NCBI GenBank assembly: GCA_024919175.1
Contig: CP103804.1
Location: 2,294,001-2,358,000, forward strand
DNA length: 64,000 nt
Direction of reading: 5' to 3'
From: Clostridioides difficile
GTDB taxonomy: Bacteria > Bacillota > Clostridia > Peptostreptococcales > Peptostreptococcaceae
A model generated the notes under the pieces. It was not told the origin of the DNA. It worked only from the letters and a program-made list of their open reading frames with translations, and searched no databases. Every line of letters starts with the position of its first letter. Position 1 is the first letter of the stretch. Below, piece after piece: positions 1-8,618 of this stretch. Position numbers and translations under genes: made by a program.

Positions 1-996
1 ATATGCATTATTACCACAGAATAAAAGTGAATTTTCTACATCTCCTTTAACTGCATTAATTAATGCTTGAGAAATACAGTATGGTGTTTCTTTTGGGTTA
101 CAAGGAATCAAACAGTTGTAACATTTTTTTATCTCTGGACGATTTGTTTTAACTTCTTCTATAAATTTATTTCTTATAGCACGTCCAGGAAGACCTACAG
201 GGCTTTTAACTATGTGTACATCTTCTTCTGTAGCATTTATATATGCCATTTTAAAGTTTTCATGTGCATCACATTCATAAGTAGCAACAAATCTTGTACC
301 AACTTGTACACCACTTGCTCCCATATCGATATATTTTTTTACATCACTACTAGAAGTTATACCACCAGCAGCAACTACTGGAATGTTCTTACCAAATTTT
401 TCTCCATAATTATTTGCAACTTTTAATATTTCAACAAATTCCTTATCATAGTCTATAGAATCTATGTTATCAAGTTCCTCATTAGAGTATCCAAGATGAC
501 CACCAGCTTTTGGTCCTTCAACAACTATTAAGTCAGCAGTAGTTTTATCTTTTCTATCCCACATTTTTAAAATTACACTGGCAGCTTTTGCAGTGGAAAC
601 TATAGGTGCTATTTTTACATTACTTCCTTTTACTAAAGATGGTAGTTTATTAGGAAGTCCAGCCCCAGATATTATAAGGTCTACACCAGCTTTAACAGCT
701 TCCTTTACATATGTTTCATATTCTTTCATAGCCACCATGAAATTAATGCCAATAATACCTCCATTTGAAATTTCTTTCGCTCTAGAAATATGTTTCTTTA
801 TAGCTCTTAAATTTGCATTTATAGTGTTAGTCTCAAAATCTTCCTCGTCATAACCAATTTGAACTCCAGAAACTACACCAACACCACCGAGCTTAGCAAC
901 AGCACCAGCAAGTGATGATCTAGATATGCCAACGCCCATTCCGCCTTGAATTATAGGAACTTTTGCAACTAAATCTCCAATTATTAACTCTTTTAT
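1..996 (-). CDS. nitronate monooxygenase / FabK-like flavoprotein, C-terminus cut by window edge
   Basis: The reading frame is open from the window edge and encodes 332 residues of an FMN-binding TIM-barrel enzyme of the 2-nitropropane dioxygenase/FabK superfamily. Visible motifs are the N-terminal VPIIQGGMGVGIS flavin loop, IISGAGLP, VEGPKAGGHLG, VVAAGGI and GVQVGTRF. Such enzymes oxidise nitronates or act as enoyl-ACP reductases; the exact substrate cannot be read here. No ATG, GTG or TTG lies in frame before the flavin loop. A strong GGAGGG (1003-1008) precedes ATT-ATC-ATA, so translation probably begins at ATA (994-996) or ATT (1000-1002); ATA has the better spacing. The first in-frame ATG is inside the GGMG loop and would remove it. 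The gene lies 124 bp downstream of thrB on the same strand. Confidence 0.85.
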   Translation of the reverse strand, partial: MKELIIGDLVAKVPIIQGGMGVGISRSSLAGAVAKLGGVGVVSGVQIGYDEEDFETNTINANLRAIKKHISRAKEISNGGIIGINFMVAMKEYETYVKEAVKAGVDLIISGAGLPNKLPSLVKGSNVKIAPIVSTAKAASVILKMWDRKDKTTADLIVVEGPKAGGHLGYSNEELDNIDSIDYDKEFVEILKVANNYGEKFGKNIPVVAAGGITSSSDVKKYIDMGASGVQVGTRFVATYECDAHENFKMAYINATEEDVHIVKSPVGLPGRAIRNKFIEEVKTNRPEIKKCYNCLIPCNPKETPYCISQALINAVKGDVENSLLFCGNNAY

Positions 997-1125
997 GATA
1001 ATCCCTCCTCAATGTAAACATGTTTAAAGAACTAGATTATAATACTTAATATTATTACCTAGTCCTAATTATTATACTACAAATTATAATAAAAGAGTAG
1101 TTATATTTTATATGTGAGACAATAA

Positions 1126-2019
1126 TTATATAATATTTAAAACTGCTCCTTTAGAATCACAACACAACTCTTTTATTTCCCAATTAGATTTTAAGTTTGA
1201 TAGATAATCTCTCATATTATCCACGAAATTATTATCATTTTCTTTTATTAAAGCCATTATAGTAGGTCCAGCTCCACTTAAGAATACGCCAATACTATTT
1301 AATTGTTCAGATTTTTTAACAATATCATTGTAGTTTTCAATTAAAGTACCTCTATAATCTTGATGCAATTTATCTTGACAAGCTACTTTAAGAAGGTCAA
1401 AGTTTTTGTTTAATAGAGCAGACACAAGTAAAGCGACTCTACTAACATTAAATACTCCATCAGAATATGGTATTTCTTTTGGTAAAACACCTCTAGCTTT
1501 TTCAGTTGATAATTTAAAATTAGGTATCATTGCACAAAATTTGAGTTCACTAGGAATTTCTATAATATCATAGTGTATATTATCATTATCAGTAACAGAA
1601 ACGACTATATTACCTAAAATAGCAGGAGCAACATTATCTGGATGTCCTTCTATTTCTGAAGCTATATTTAACAATTGACATTTATCTAAATTAGAATTTG
1701 ATAGAGCATTCGCAGCTATAACACCAGCAACTATACAAGAGGCACTACTACCAAGACCTCTACATATAGGTACATCACTTTGGATTTTTATTTTGATACC
1801 AGCAGGTATTTTAGCTGGCTTAACTTTATCAAAGAAGTATTTCATTGATGTATAAACTAAATTATTTTCATTTTTGTAGGCATCTTCACAACCTTCTATT
1901 TCAAGACCGCTTTCTATTTCTTCAACATAAAATTTATTATATATATTTAAAGCAATTCCAAGACAATCAAATCCTGGACCTATATTTGCACTTGTTGCAG
2001 GAACTATAATTTCTAACAT
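1126..2019 (-). CDS. thrB: homoserine kinase
   Basis: This GHMP-family kinase phosphorylates homoserine to O-phosphohomoserine, the substrate of the threonine synthase encoded just upstream. The N-terminal VPATSANIGPGFDCLG segment and the ATP loop VPICRGLGSSASC (about residues 85-97) are diagnostic, and the C-terminal FLSGAGPTIMAL motif is present. About 297 residues is normal for the family. A GTG nine bases further upstream (2026-2028) also opens the frame, but it lies inside the AGGTGA ribosome binding site, so the ATG at 2017-2019 is preferred. Only nine bases separate it from the thrC stop, so the two genes are co-transcribed and share T-box control. Confidence 0.96.
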   Translation of the reverse strand: MLEIIVPATSANIGPGFDCLGIALNIYNKFYVEEIESGLEIEGCEDAYKNENNLVYTSMKYFFDKVKPAKIPAGIKIKIQSDVPICRGLGSSASCIVAGVIAANALSNSNLDKCQLLNIASEIEGHPDNVAPAILGNIVVSVTDNDNIHYDIIEIPSELKFCAMIPNFKLSTEKARGVLPKEIPYSDGVFNVSRVALLVSALLNKNFDLLKVACQDKLHQDYRGTLIENYNDIVKKSEQLNSIGVFLSGAGPTIMALIKENDNNFVDNMRDYLSNLKSNWEIKELCCDSKGAVLNII

Positions 2020-2028
2020 AATAATCAC

Positions 2029-3510
2029 CTATACCTTTAAGAATTTTTCTATAGCTATTTTTAATTCATTTTTTTCATAAATATCTTTATGTAGTATTTC
2101 TGCATTTTGAAGATTTCTAATAGGTTTTGGTATATCTACCTTAGCAACGCTTGATAATCTATCTATTATTGCGAAATCATCAAGATTCCCAAAATTAGAG
2201 TCTATAGACTTTAAAACATCTTCAGAAAACTTAAATGGGCTTGCAGTACTTACAACAACAGTTTTTGTGTCATCAGAAGTTTCTTTTTTGTATTTTTCAT
2301 AACAATTATATGCAACAGCAGTATGAGTATCAATTAAATAATTGTAATTTTTAAAAACATTATTTATTGTGTTTTTAACCTCTTCTTCATTAGAATATTC
2401 ACCATAAAATGAAGCCAGATTCTTTTTCATATCTTCATTTATTTTATAAACTCCATCATCATTAAGGTCAGATAGAAGTCTGCTTACAGTTTCCGTATTT
2501 CTATTTGAGATTTCAAATAATAATCTTTCTAAATTACTTGAAATTAATATATCCATAGAAGGTGAAGAAGTCAATTTCAATGTTCTATTTTTATCATATA
2601 CACCTGTTTTAAAGAAATCATAAAGCACATTATTGTCATTTGATGCACATATCAATTTATTTATTGGAAGCCCCATTTGTTTAGCATAATATCCAGCTAA
2701 AATATTACCAAAATTACCAGTTGGGACTACAAAATTTATTTTATCGTCTAACTTTATTTCATTACTATCTACCAATTTCATATATGAATAAAAATAGTAT
2801 GCAACTTGAGGAAGAAGTCTTCCTATGTTAATTGAATTAGCAGAAGATAATATATAATTACTATCTAATAGTTTTTCATTAAATTCCTTATCAGAGAAAA
2901 TTTTCTTTACACCAGATTGTGCATCGTCAAAATTTCCTTTTATACCAACTACATATGTATTTTTTCCAGTTTGAGTCTTCATCTGAAGTTTTTGCACTGC
3001 ACTTACACCATCTTCTGGAAAGAATACAATTATTTTTATCTTGTCTATATCTTTAAAGCCTTCAAGTGCTGCTTTTCCTGTATCTCCAGATGTAGCAGTA
3101 AGAATTACAACATCTTTTTCTAAATTATCTTTTTTAATAGATGTTTTAAGAAGATGAGGCATTATAGTAAGTGCCATATCCTTAAATGCTAAAGTTGGGC
3201 CATGATATAATTCCAAGAAATAAGCATCATTTACTTTATTTAATGGAGCGATACTAGTGCAATCAAATTTTTCGTTATATGCATTTGCTATACAATCCTT
3301 AATTTCAGTTTCAGTAAAATCAGATAAAAATTTACTAAGTACAAAAAATGCTATTTGGGAATAAGTTAAATTTACTAAATCTATAAGTTCATTTTTTACA
3401 TTTGGAAATTCACTTGGAACATAAAGACCACCATCATTTGATATTCCCTTTATTATTGCTTGTGATGCAGTTACTTTTTCTTCGGTTCCTCTTGTACTTG
3501 AATAATACAT
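2029..3510 (-). CDS. thrC: threonine synthase
   Basis: This PLP-dependent enzyme converts O-phosphohomoserine to threonine. The cofactor lysine is K110 in GPTLAFKDMA; TATSGDTGKAALEG and the VPTGNFGNILAGYYAKQMG phosphate-binding loop follow. The length, 493 residues, matches the long bacterial class of threonine synthase with an N-terminal cap. An ATG at 3526-3528 would add six residues but overlaps the GGAGG site; that site sits nine bases before the ATG at 3508-3510, which is therefore taken as the start. The gene is first in a thrC-thrB operon preceded by a T-box leader. Confidence 0.96.
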   Translation of the reverse strand: MYYSSTRGTEEKVTASQAIIKGISNDGGLYVPSEFPNVKNELIDLVNLTYSQIAFFVLSKFLSDFTETEIKDCIANAYNEKFDCTSIAPLNKVNDAYFLELYHGPTLAFKDMALTIMPHLLKTSIKKDNLEKDVVILTATSGDTGKAALEGFKDIDKIKIIVFFPEDGVSAVQKLQMKTQTGKNTYVVGIKGNFDDAQSGVKKIFSDKEFNEKLLDSNYILSSANSINIGRLLPQVAYYFYSYMKLVDSNEIKLDDKINFVVPTGNFGNILAGYYAKQMGLPINKLICASNDNNVLYDFFKTGVYDKNRTLKLTSSPSMDILISSNLERLLFEISNRNTETVSRLLSDLNDDGVYKINEDMKKNLASFYGEYSNEEEVKNTINNVFKNYNYLIDTHTAVAYNCYEKYKKETSDDTKTVVVSTASPFKFSEDVLKSIDSNFGNLDDFAIIDRLSSVAKVDIPKPIRNLQNAEILHKDIYEKNELKIAIEKFLKV

Positions 3511-3594
3511 TTCTATAATCCTCCACATATTTTAAATTTTTAATTAGCTAATTAAACTAGATACAGAATATTTTAAAAACTGAATTTAGATAAT

Positions 3595-3627
3595 AAAAAA
3601 AGACCCTCATCCCTAAAAAGGGACGAG
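3595..3627 (-). terminator. T-box attenuator terminator
   Basis: On the minus strand CTCGTCCCT pairs with AGGGATGAG (one G-U pair) around an A/T-rich loop, followed by GTC and seven T residues. It lies directly after the T-box core, as expected for a tRNA-controlled attenuator. Confidence 0.9.
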
Positions 3628-3866
3628 AATCTGTTTCCCGCGGTTCCACCCAAATTGATTTTAAAAAATCCACTTGATACTTTAACGTAAGTAGTAAAAC
3701 GTCTATTCTTACTAAAATCATAAGATAACTTCAGATAGAAGCTCCTAGGTAGTTTTCAATCTTTCTAGTTAAAGAAACTTTTCAGCTAATAGTTTCCTTC
3801 TCTGGTAACCGATTCAGATTTACTCTTCCTAATCAAAGCCTTTCAATATTCTTAATATTATTAATT
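3595..3866 (-). promoter_or_regulatory. T-box leader controlling thrCB
   Basis: On the minus strand the leader carries the T-box core GGGTGGAACCGCGG (within 3639-3655), which captures the 3' end of uncharged tRNA, and a GATTAGGAAGAGTAA stem I element. On the 3' side of stem I the sequence reads AAACTACCTAG. Both ACT (3751-3753) and ACC (3748-3750) are threonine codons, so the specifier is threonine whichever register applies. Uncharged tRNA-Thr would prevent formation of the terminator at 3595-3627 and allow thrC-thrB transcription. Confidence 0.93.
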
Positions 3867-3895
3867 ATTCTAGATTATAAAACAGACAAAGTCAA
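3867..3895 (-). promoter_or_regulatory. sigma-A promoter of the thrCB T-box transcript
   Basis: On the minus strand TTGACT (3890-3895) and TAGAAT (3867-3872) are separated by 17 bases. Transcription would begin just before stem I of the T-box. Confidence 0.8.
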
Positions 3896-4326
3896 GTATT
3901 AATATAAAAATTTGGAAAAAATATTTTTTAAATTGTAAAAAAATTGTAATCAAATTGAGCTTTAGAAAAATATTTTTTTAACTTCTTATAAGTCTGTATT
4001 TTCATAATAATGAAGCTGTTTTTAATAAAATTAACCAGAAGATAACAGTTACATATCTGTAATATTACAATTTTCTACTACACTTTACTACAAAAAAAGT
4101 TTACAAAACTTTAATTTGAAAAATGTAATTATATGGTATATGATATAAATATAAGCAAATAATGTTAATATTTAAACTGTTAATCATAATTGACTTAATA
4201 AAAGTATATAATTAATAACATTTAATTTGAATAAATTGTCAATGTAAAATTACATATATATTCAAATTAAATTCATAAGTATTTCACATAATAAGAGTAT
4301 ACTGTAAACAAAAGGAGGTATTAAAT
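3896..4326. other. AT-rich intergenic region
   Basis: No coding sequence or convincing RNA structure was found. The stretch separates the minus-strand thr promoter from the small plus-strand gene at 4327. Several weak sigma-A-like boxes exist (TTGACT at 4190, TATACT at 4298) but none has a good partner at correct spacing. Confidence 0.5.
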
Positions 4327-4440
4327 ATGGGAATAGTACTTATAACAGCAGCATTAGTTTTGGTTATGTATGGACTTTCAATTCTATCATATATATCAGA
4401 AAGCAATATATTAGAAGACACTGTAAATGATAACCAATAA
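4327..4440 (+). CDS. 37-residue single-pass membrane peptide
   Basis: This short ORF is preceded by an excellent ribosome binding site, AAAGGAGGT (4311-4319), seven bases before the ATG. The product starts MGIVLITAALVLVMYG, a hydrophobic segment long enough to cross the membrane once (about residues 3-22). It ends with the acidic tail SNILEDTVNDNQ, probably on the opposite face. An intrinsic terminator follows within 30 bases, so this is a stand-alone small gene. I do not recognise the family. Small membrane regulators or toxin-like peptides have this form, but no antisense partner was identified. Confidence 0.7.
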   Translation: MGIVLITAALVLVMYGLSILSYISESNILEDTVNDNQ

Positions 4441-4465
4441 GGTTTTAAATTATATAAATAAGTAG

Positions 4466-4506
4466 AACTGTAAGTGAAAATTACTTTTTATTTACAGTTT
4501 TTTTAT
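4466..4506 (+). terminator. terminator of the small membrane peptide gene
   Basis: AACTGTAA (4466-4473) pairs with TTACAGTT (4492-4499), and the stem can extend inward through A/T pairs. A run of seven T residues follows. Confidence 0.75.
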
Positions 4507-4718
4507 ATATTTATTAAAAGAGGTTAATATATAATCAAATAAAATTAAGATGTAAAAAATAATACTTTATTTGTAGATATAAGTTTTTAAATTAATCTTT
4601 TCTATAAACTAACAAAAAATAATGTTTTGTTTATAGTATAGATGGATAATAATAGTAAAGTATAAGAATAATGAGAATAATATATAAGAAATAATAATAT
4701 AAAGAGAGGTAAATTGTC

Positions 4719-5627
4719 ATGGTAGATATTATTGTAATTGGTGCTGGACCAGCAGGCTTAACTTCAGCAATTTATGCTATGAGAGCAGGATTAAGTGTAA
4801 CAGTCTTTGAAAAAAGTATTTATGGAGGTCAAGTTGCAAGTACATCTGAGGTAGAAAATTATCCAGCAGTTCAAAAAATTTCTGGTATAGAGTTTTCTAC
4901 TAACATATATAATCAAGCAGTCTCTCAAGGTGTTGATATTCAGTTTGATGAAGTAGAAGAGATACATTTAGAAGGTAAAGTAAAAATTGTTAAAACAGCA
5001 TCAGGAGAACATAAAGCAAAAGCTGTTATTCTTGCAAATGGAGTTGAAAGACGTAAATTAGGATGTGTTGGAGAAAAAGAGTTTACAGGTAGAGGGGTAT
5101 CTTATTGTGCAACATGTGATGGAGCCTTTTTTAAGAATAAAGAAGTTGCAATAGTTGGTGGTGGAAATACTGCATTAGAAGATGCTTTATTTTTAGCTAA
5201 TAACTGTACAAAAGTATATTTAATTCACAGAAGAGATGATTTTAGAGGTGAAGAAGTATTAGAAAAGTCAGTAAAGGCAAGAAAAAATATTGAGATACTT
5301 TACAGTCATGGTGTAGAAAAAATAGAAGGTGAAAAGACTGTATCAAGAATAGAAGTAAAAGACTTAAAAACTGAGGAGAAAAGAACTATAGATGTAAGTG
5401 GTATTTTTATTGCTATAGGACTTAAACCGAACAATAGAATGTTTGAAAATGTACTTGAGTTAGATGAAGGTGGGTATATAGTTTCAGATGAGTCTTGTAC
5501 AACATCAGTTGAAGGTGTATATGTAGCAGGAGATAGTAGAACTAAGTTTTTACGTCAAATAATAACAGCAGCTTCAGATGGCGCTATTGCAGCTGTTCAA
5601 GCAGCTAATTATATAAATGTTGAATAA
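4719..5627 (+). CDS. trxB: thioredoxin reductase-like FAD/NADPH oxidoreductase
   Basis: The 302-residue protein has the compact thioredoxin reductase layout: FAD-binding GAGPAGLTSA near residue 8, the redox-active CATC pair (C130 and C133), NADPH-binding GGGNTALEDA followed by HRRDDFR, and a C-terminal GVYVAGDSR flavin motif. It would pass electrons from NADPH to thioredoxin or a related protein. There is no thioredoxin gene beside it. A GAGAGG site lies about nine bases before the ATG. The gene is a monocistron converging on typA across a shared terminator. A reductase for another thioredoxin-fold protein cannot be excluded. Confidence 0.9.
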   Translation: MVDIIVIGAGPAGLTSAIYAMRAGLSVTVFEKSIYGGQVASTSEVENYPAVQKISGIEFSTNIYNQAVSQGVDIQFDEVEEIHLEGKVKIVKTASGEHKAKAVILANGVERRKLGCVGEKEFTGRGVSYCATCDGAFFKNKEVAIVGGGNTALEDALFLANNCTKVYLIHRRDDFRGEEVLEKSVKARKNIEILYSHGVEKIEGEKTVSRIEVKDLKTEEKRTIDVSGIFIAIGLKPNNRMFENVLELDEGGYIVSDESCTTSVEGVYVAGDSRTKFLRQIITAASDGAIAAVQAANYINVE

Positions 5628-5639
5628 ATCTCTTAAATA

Positions 5640-5697
5640 AAAATAGCCATATAACACTCTAAAGAAAATATATCTTTAGGTATTATATGGCTATTTT
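5640..5697. terminator. bidirectional terminator between trxB and typA
   Basis: AAAATAGCCATATAA (5640-5654) is perfectly complementary to TTATATGGCTATTTT (5683-5697). A tracts on the left and T tracts on the right let it serve both converging genes. Confidence 0.88.
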
Positions 5698-5716
5698 AGT
5701 AAATAGATATTAGAAT

Positions 5717-7540
5717 TTATTTACCTTGTCTAGACTTATTATATCTTAATCTATCATGTTCATTTAATAATCTTTTTCTAAGTCTTATAGAATCTGGTGT
5801 AATTTCAACTAATTCATCATCTTCTATAAATTCTAATGCTTCCTCAAGAGTGAATATTCTAGGAGGCGATAATTTTATAGCATCATCTGAACCAGAAGCA
5901 CGTACGTTACTCATTTTCTTGTTTTTACAAGGATTAACAACCATGTCATCTTTTCTAGAATTCATACCAATTATCATACCTTCATAAACTTCTACACCAG
6001 GGTCTACGAACATTGTAGCTCTATCACTTAAAGCATTAAGAGAATATCCCATAGTAACACCAGGACCTTGTGCTATTAAGACACCATTTCCTCTTGAAGG
6101 TATTTCACCCTTAAATTCTTCAAATTTTTCAAATGAACGAACTAAAGTACCTTCTCCACGAGTAGCATTTATAAACTCACTTCTATATCCTAAAAGACCA
6201 CGAGTAGGAGCTAAGAATTCTATTTTTACATAGTCTCCTTCTATTGACATAGATTCCATCATACCTTTTCTCATGTTCAATTCATTTATAATAGTACCTG
6301 AATAAACTTCTGGACAGTTTACAATAACTCTTTCTACTGGTTCCATTAATTTTCCATCTTCTTTATGCATTAAAACTTCAGGCTTAGAAACACCAACTTC
6401 ATAACCTTCACGTCTCATATTTTCAAGAAGTATAGATAAGTGAAGTTCTCCACGTCCAGAAACTTTATATCCATCAGTAGTATCAAGAGGTTCAACTTTA
6501 AGCCCTACATTTACTTCAAGTTCTTTTTCAAGTCTGTCTTTTAAATGTCTAGTTGTAACGAATTTTCCACTTTTTCCAACAAATGGAGAATCATTTACTA
6601 AGAAGTTCATAGAAAGAGTAGGTTCTTCTATTTTTATCATTTCCATAGGAAGTGGATTATCTAAATCACATAGAGTTTCTCCTATAGATATATCAGGAAT
6701 ACCAGAGATAACAACTATTTCTCCACTAGTAGCTTCATTTACTTCAACTTGTTTTAAACCTTCATATACAGAAAGTCTTGATACTTTTCCTCTAGATACA
6801 ACAGAACCTTCTCTACATATAGCAACTTGTTCATTGCTTTTAAGTGTTCCTTTATAGATTCTACCTATACCAAGTCTACCTACATAATCATCATATGCAA
6901 GAGCTGATATTTGGAATTGTAGAGGTTCATTGTCGTAATCAGGATAAGCTTCAACATGATTTACAATAGTTTTAAATAGTGGAGACAGATCTTCACTGTC
7001 ATCATCCATTTCGAGTTTAGCTATACCTTGTTTAGCTATTCCATATATTATAGGGAATTCACATTGTTCGTCTGTTGCATTTAAGTCAACAAATAAATCG
7101 AAAACTTCATTAACTACTTCTTCCGCTCTTTGGTCTTTTTTATCAATTTTATTGATAAATAGTATTGGTTTTAAACCGAACTCTAAAGATTTTTGTAAAA
7201 CAAATCTAGTTTGAGGCATTGGCCCTTCGCTTGCATCAACTAGTAAAATAACTGTGTCAACAGTTTTCATAACACGTTCAACTTCAGAAGAAAAGTCGCT
7301 ATGTCCTGGTGTATCAACTATATTTATTTTATAGTCTTGGTAGTTTATTGCACAGTTTTTTGAATATATAGTTATGCCTCTTTCTTTCTCAAGGTCGTTA
7401 CTGTCCATAACGCAGTCTTTAACTACTTCATTTTCTCTAAAAACACCACTTTGAGAAAGGAAAGCATCAACTAATGTTGATTTTCCTGCATCAACGTGGG
7501 CAATAACTGCGATATTTATAATTTTATGTTTTTGTGACAT
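5717..7540 (-). CDS. typA: ribosome-associated translational GTPase TypA/BipA
   Basis: This 607-residue EF-G-like GTPase assists large ribosomal subunit assembly and stress growth. The GTPase motifs are in order: G1 AHVDAGKSTL (near residue 14), the RGITI effector loop, DTPGHSDF (G3) and NKIDK (G4). EF-G-type domains follow, then the BipA C-terminal region (GRGELHLSIL, APTRGLLGYRSEF, PSRGNGVLI). The G1 sequence AHVDAGKST replaces the AHVDHGKTT seen in many homologues but keeps the key GKS. GAAGGGAG precedes the ATG. It is transcribed alone, facing trxB. Confidence 0.96.
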   Translation of the reverse strand: MSQKHKIINIAVIAHVDAGKSTLVDAFLSQSGVFRENEVVKDCVMDSNDLEKERGITIYSKNCAINYQDYKINIVDTPGHSDFSSEVERVMKTVDTVILLVDASEGPMPQTRFVLQKSLEFGLKPILFINKIDKKDQRAEEVVNEVFDLFVDLNATDEQCEFPIIYGIAKQGIAKLEMDDDSEDLSPLFKTIVNHVEAYPDYDNEPLQFQISALAYDDYVGRLGIGRIYKGTLKSNEQVAICREGSVVSRGKVSRLSVYEGLKQVEVNEATSGEIVVISGIPDISIGETLCDLDNPLPMEMIKIEEPTLSMNFLVNDSPFVGKSGKFVTTRHLKDRLEKELEVNVGLKVEPLDTTDGYKVSGRGELHLSILLENMRREGYEVGVSKPEVLMHKEDGKLMEPVERVIVNCPEVYSGTIINELNMRKGMMESMSIEGDYVKIEFLAPTRGLLGYRSEFINATRGEGTLVRSFEKFEEFKGEIPSRGNGVLIAQGPGVTMGYSLNALSDRATMFVDPGVEVYEGMIIGMNSRKDDMVVNPCKNKKMSNVRASGSDDAIKLSPPRIFTLEEALEFIEDDELVEITPDSIRLRKRLLNEHDRLRYNKSRQGK

Positions 7541-7755
7541 TTTTGTTGCTCCCTTCGATTAAAATAACTTATTAATTATATCACAATATAATATTAGGTA
7601 CAAGGAAAAATAGATTAAAATGCATTAATATAATTTAAATTAGGTAAAAATGCTGATTTCAAATATATAAATTTATTTTGTTTAAAAAAAATTTTTAGAC
7701 AAATAATAAATTTATAAATGAAAATACTAATTTTAAAAGCAGAGGATGATATATA

Positions 7756-7998
7756 TTGGAAGTAACTAAAATAATTATTAAATATTTTACCAGTGAAAGT
7801 GATACTTTCGTAAAAGAGGAAATAGATAATTTTGACGAACTTTTAAGATGGTCTAAAAAATTTATTGAGGGTAAAAAAATAGAAGAAGATGTTTTATATA
7901 TAAAATCTAAAGAAAACTATAAAGTAAATGTAGTTAAGTTTATAGACATTAAGGAATTGGAGATAGTAAGAAAACAACAGATACCCCCATACATGTAA
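7756..7998 (+). CDS. hypothetical 80-residue protein
   Basis: A TTG start lies eight bases after AGAGGATG. The product (starting MEVTKIIIKYF) is a small mixed alpha/beta protein without signal peptide, membrane segment or cysteines, rich in lysine and glutamate. I do not recognise the family. It lies alone between divergent typA and the cysteine-rich protein at 8116. Coding potential is supported by the RBS, by codon use typical of the region and by intergenic sequence on both sides. Confidence 0.65.
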   Translation: MEVTKIIIKYFTSESDTFVKEEIDNFDELLRWSKKFIEGKKIEEDVLYIKSKENYKVNVVKFIDIKELEIVRKQQIPPYM

Positions 7999-8115
7999 TA
8001 ATAAAATTGCTATAGATTGGAATATATGGAAATAATTTATTATAAAAAAAAAATTATAAAATTTATATTTGGGTATAACAGTATTAACTAGACATTAATT
8101 AGGAGGAACTTAAAT

Positions 8116-8307
8116 ATGATAAGAGTATGTCCAAACTGTTCAAATGTGGATGTAAATAAGTTAAAAACTTTAGTTGGAGAAGAAAATGTGAAGACTGGTT
8201 GTATAGGTCAGTGTAGAGCATTTAAAAAAGAAGCTGTAGGAATAATAGATAATGAGCTTGAAATAAGAGAGACAGAAGAAGAATTTTTTGAAGCATGTAA
8301 GAAGTAA
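8116..8307 (+). CDS. small cysteine-containing DUF1450/YuzB-like protein
   Basis: The 63-residue protein starts MIRVCPNCSNVD and has a second cysteine pair in GCIGQCRAF, the arrangement of the YuzB/DUF1450 family. These are small thioredoxin-fold-like or metal-binding proteins of unknown function. The four cysteines (residues 5, 8, 29 and 33, approximately) could bind an iron-sulfur cluster or zinc; this is inference. TAGGAGGAA gives a strong RBS. A terminator follows, so it is a monocistron. Confidence 0.8.
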   Translation: MIRVCPNCSNVDVNKLKTLVGEENVKTGCIGQCRAFKKEAVGIIDNELEIRETEEEFFEACKK

Positions 8308-8350
8308 ACTATATATGTAAGAAATAAACTACAGTAGAAAATAAATTATA

Positions 8351-8405
8351 TAAAAGAGAGCATATAAATTGAGTAAGTATTTATCTATTTATATGCTCTC
8401 TTTTT
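8351..8405 (+). terminator. terminator after the DUF1450-like gene
   Basis: AAAGAGAGCATATAAAT (8351-8367) pairs with ATTTATATGCTCTCTTT (8385-8401), followed by a T run. The stem is 17 bp and perfect. Confidence 0.88.
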
Positions 8406-8487
8406 ATGTATATATTTAATTATGAGTATACTTTTCTATTAAATACAAATAAATATAACTAAATTAAATTTATTTATTAAAAAAATA

Positions 8488-8517
8488 TTGATTAAATATA
8501 CCTATAGGGGGTATAAT
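8488..8517 (+). promoter_or_regulatory. copA promoter with overlapping CsoR-like operator
   Basis: TTGATT (8488-8493) and TATAAT (8512-8517) form a sigma-A promoter with 18-bp spacing. The spacer and -10 region carry the pseudo-palindrome TATACCTATAGGGGGTATA (8497-8515), which matches the TACC-n-GGGGTA form of CsoR copper repressor operators. Copper would release the repressor. The rest of 8308-8618 holds only the upstream terminator and the copA leader. Confidence 0.75.
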
Positions 8518-8618
8518 GAATACTATAGATTTCCAAATAAAGAATTTATCAATGTTACATATCAAGATAAAATATACAAATCAATTGAAAATATATTGAA
8601 AGAGAGGAAGAATTTATT

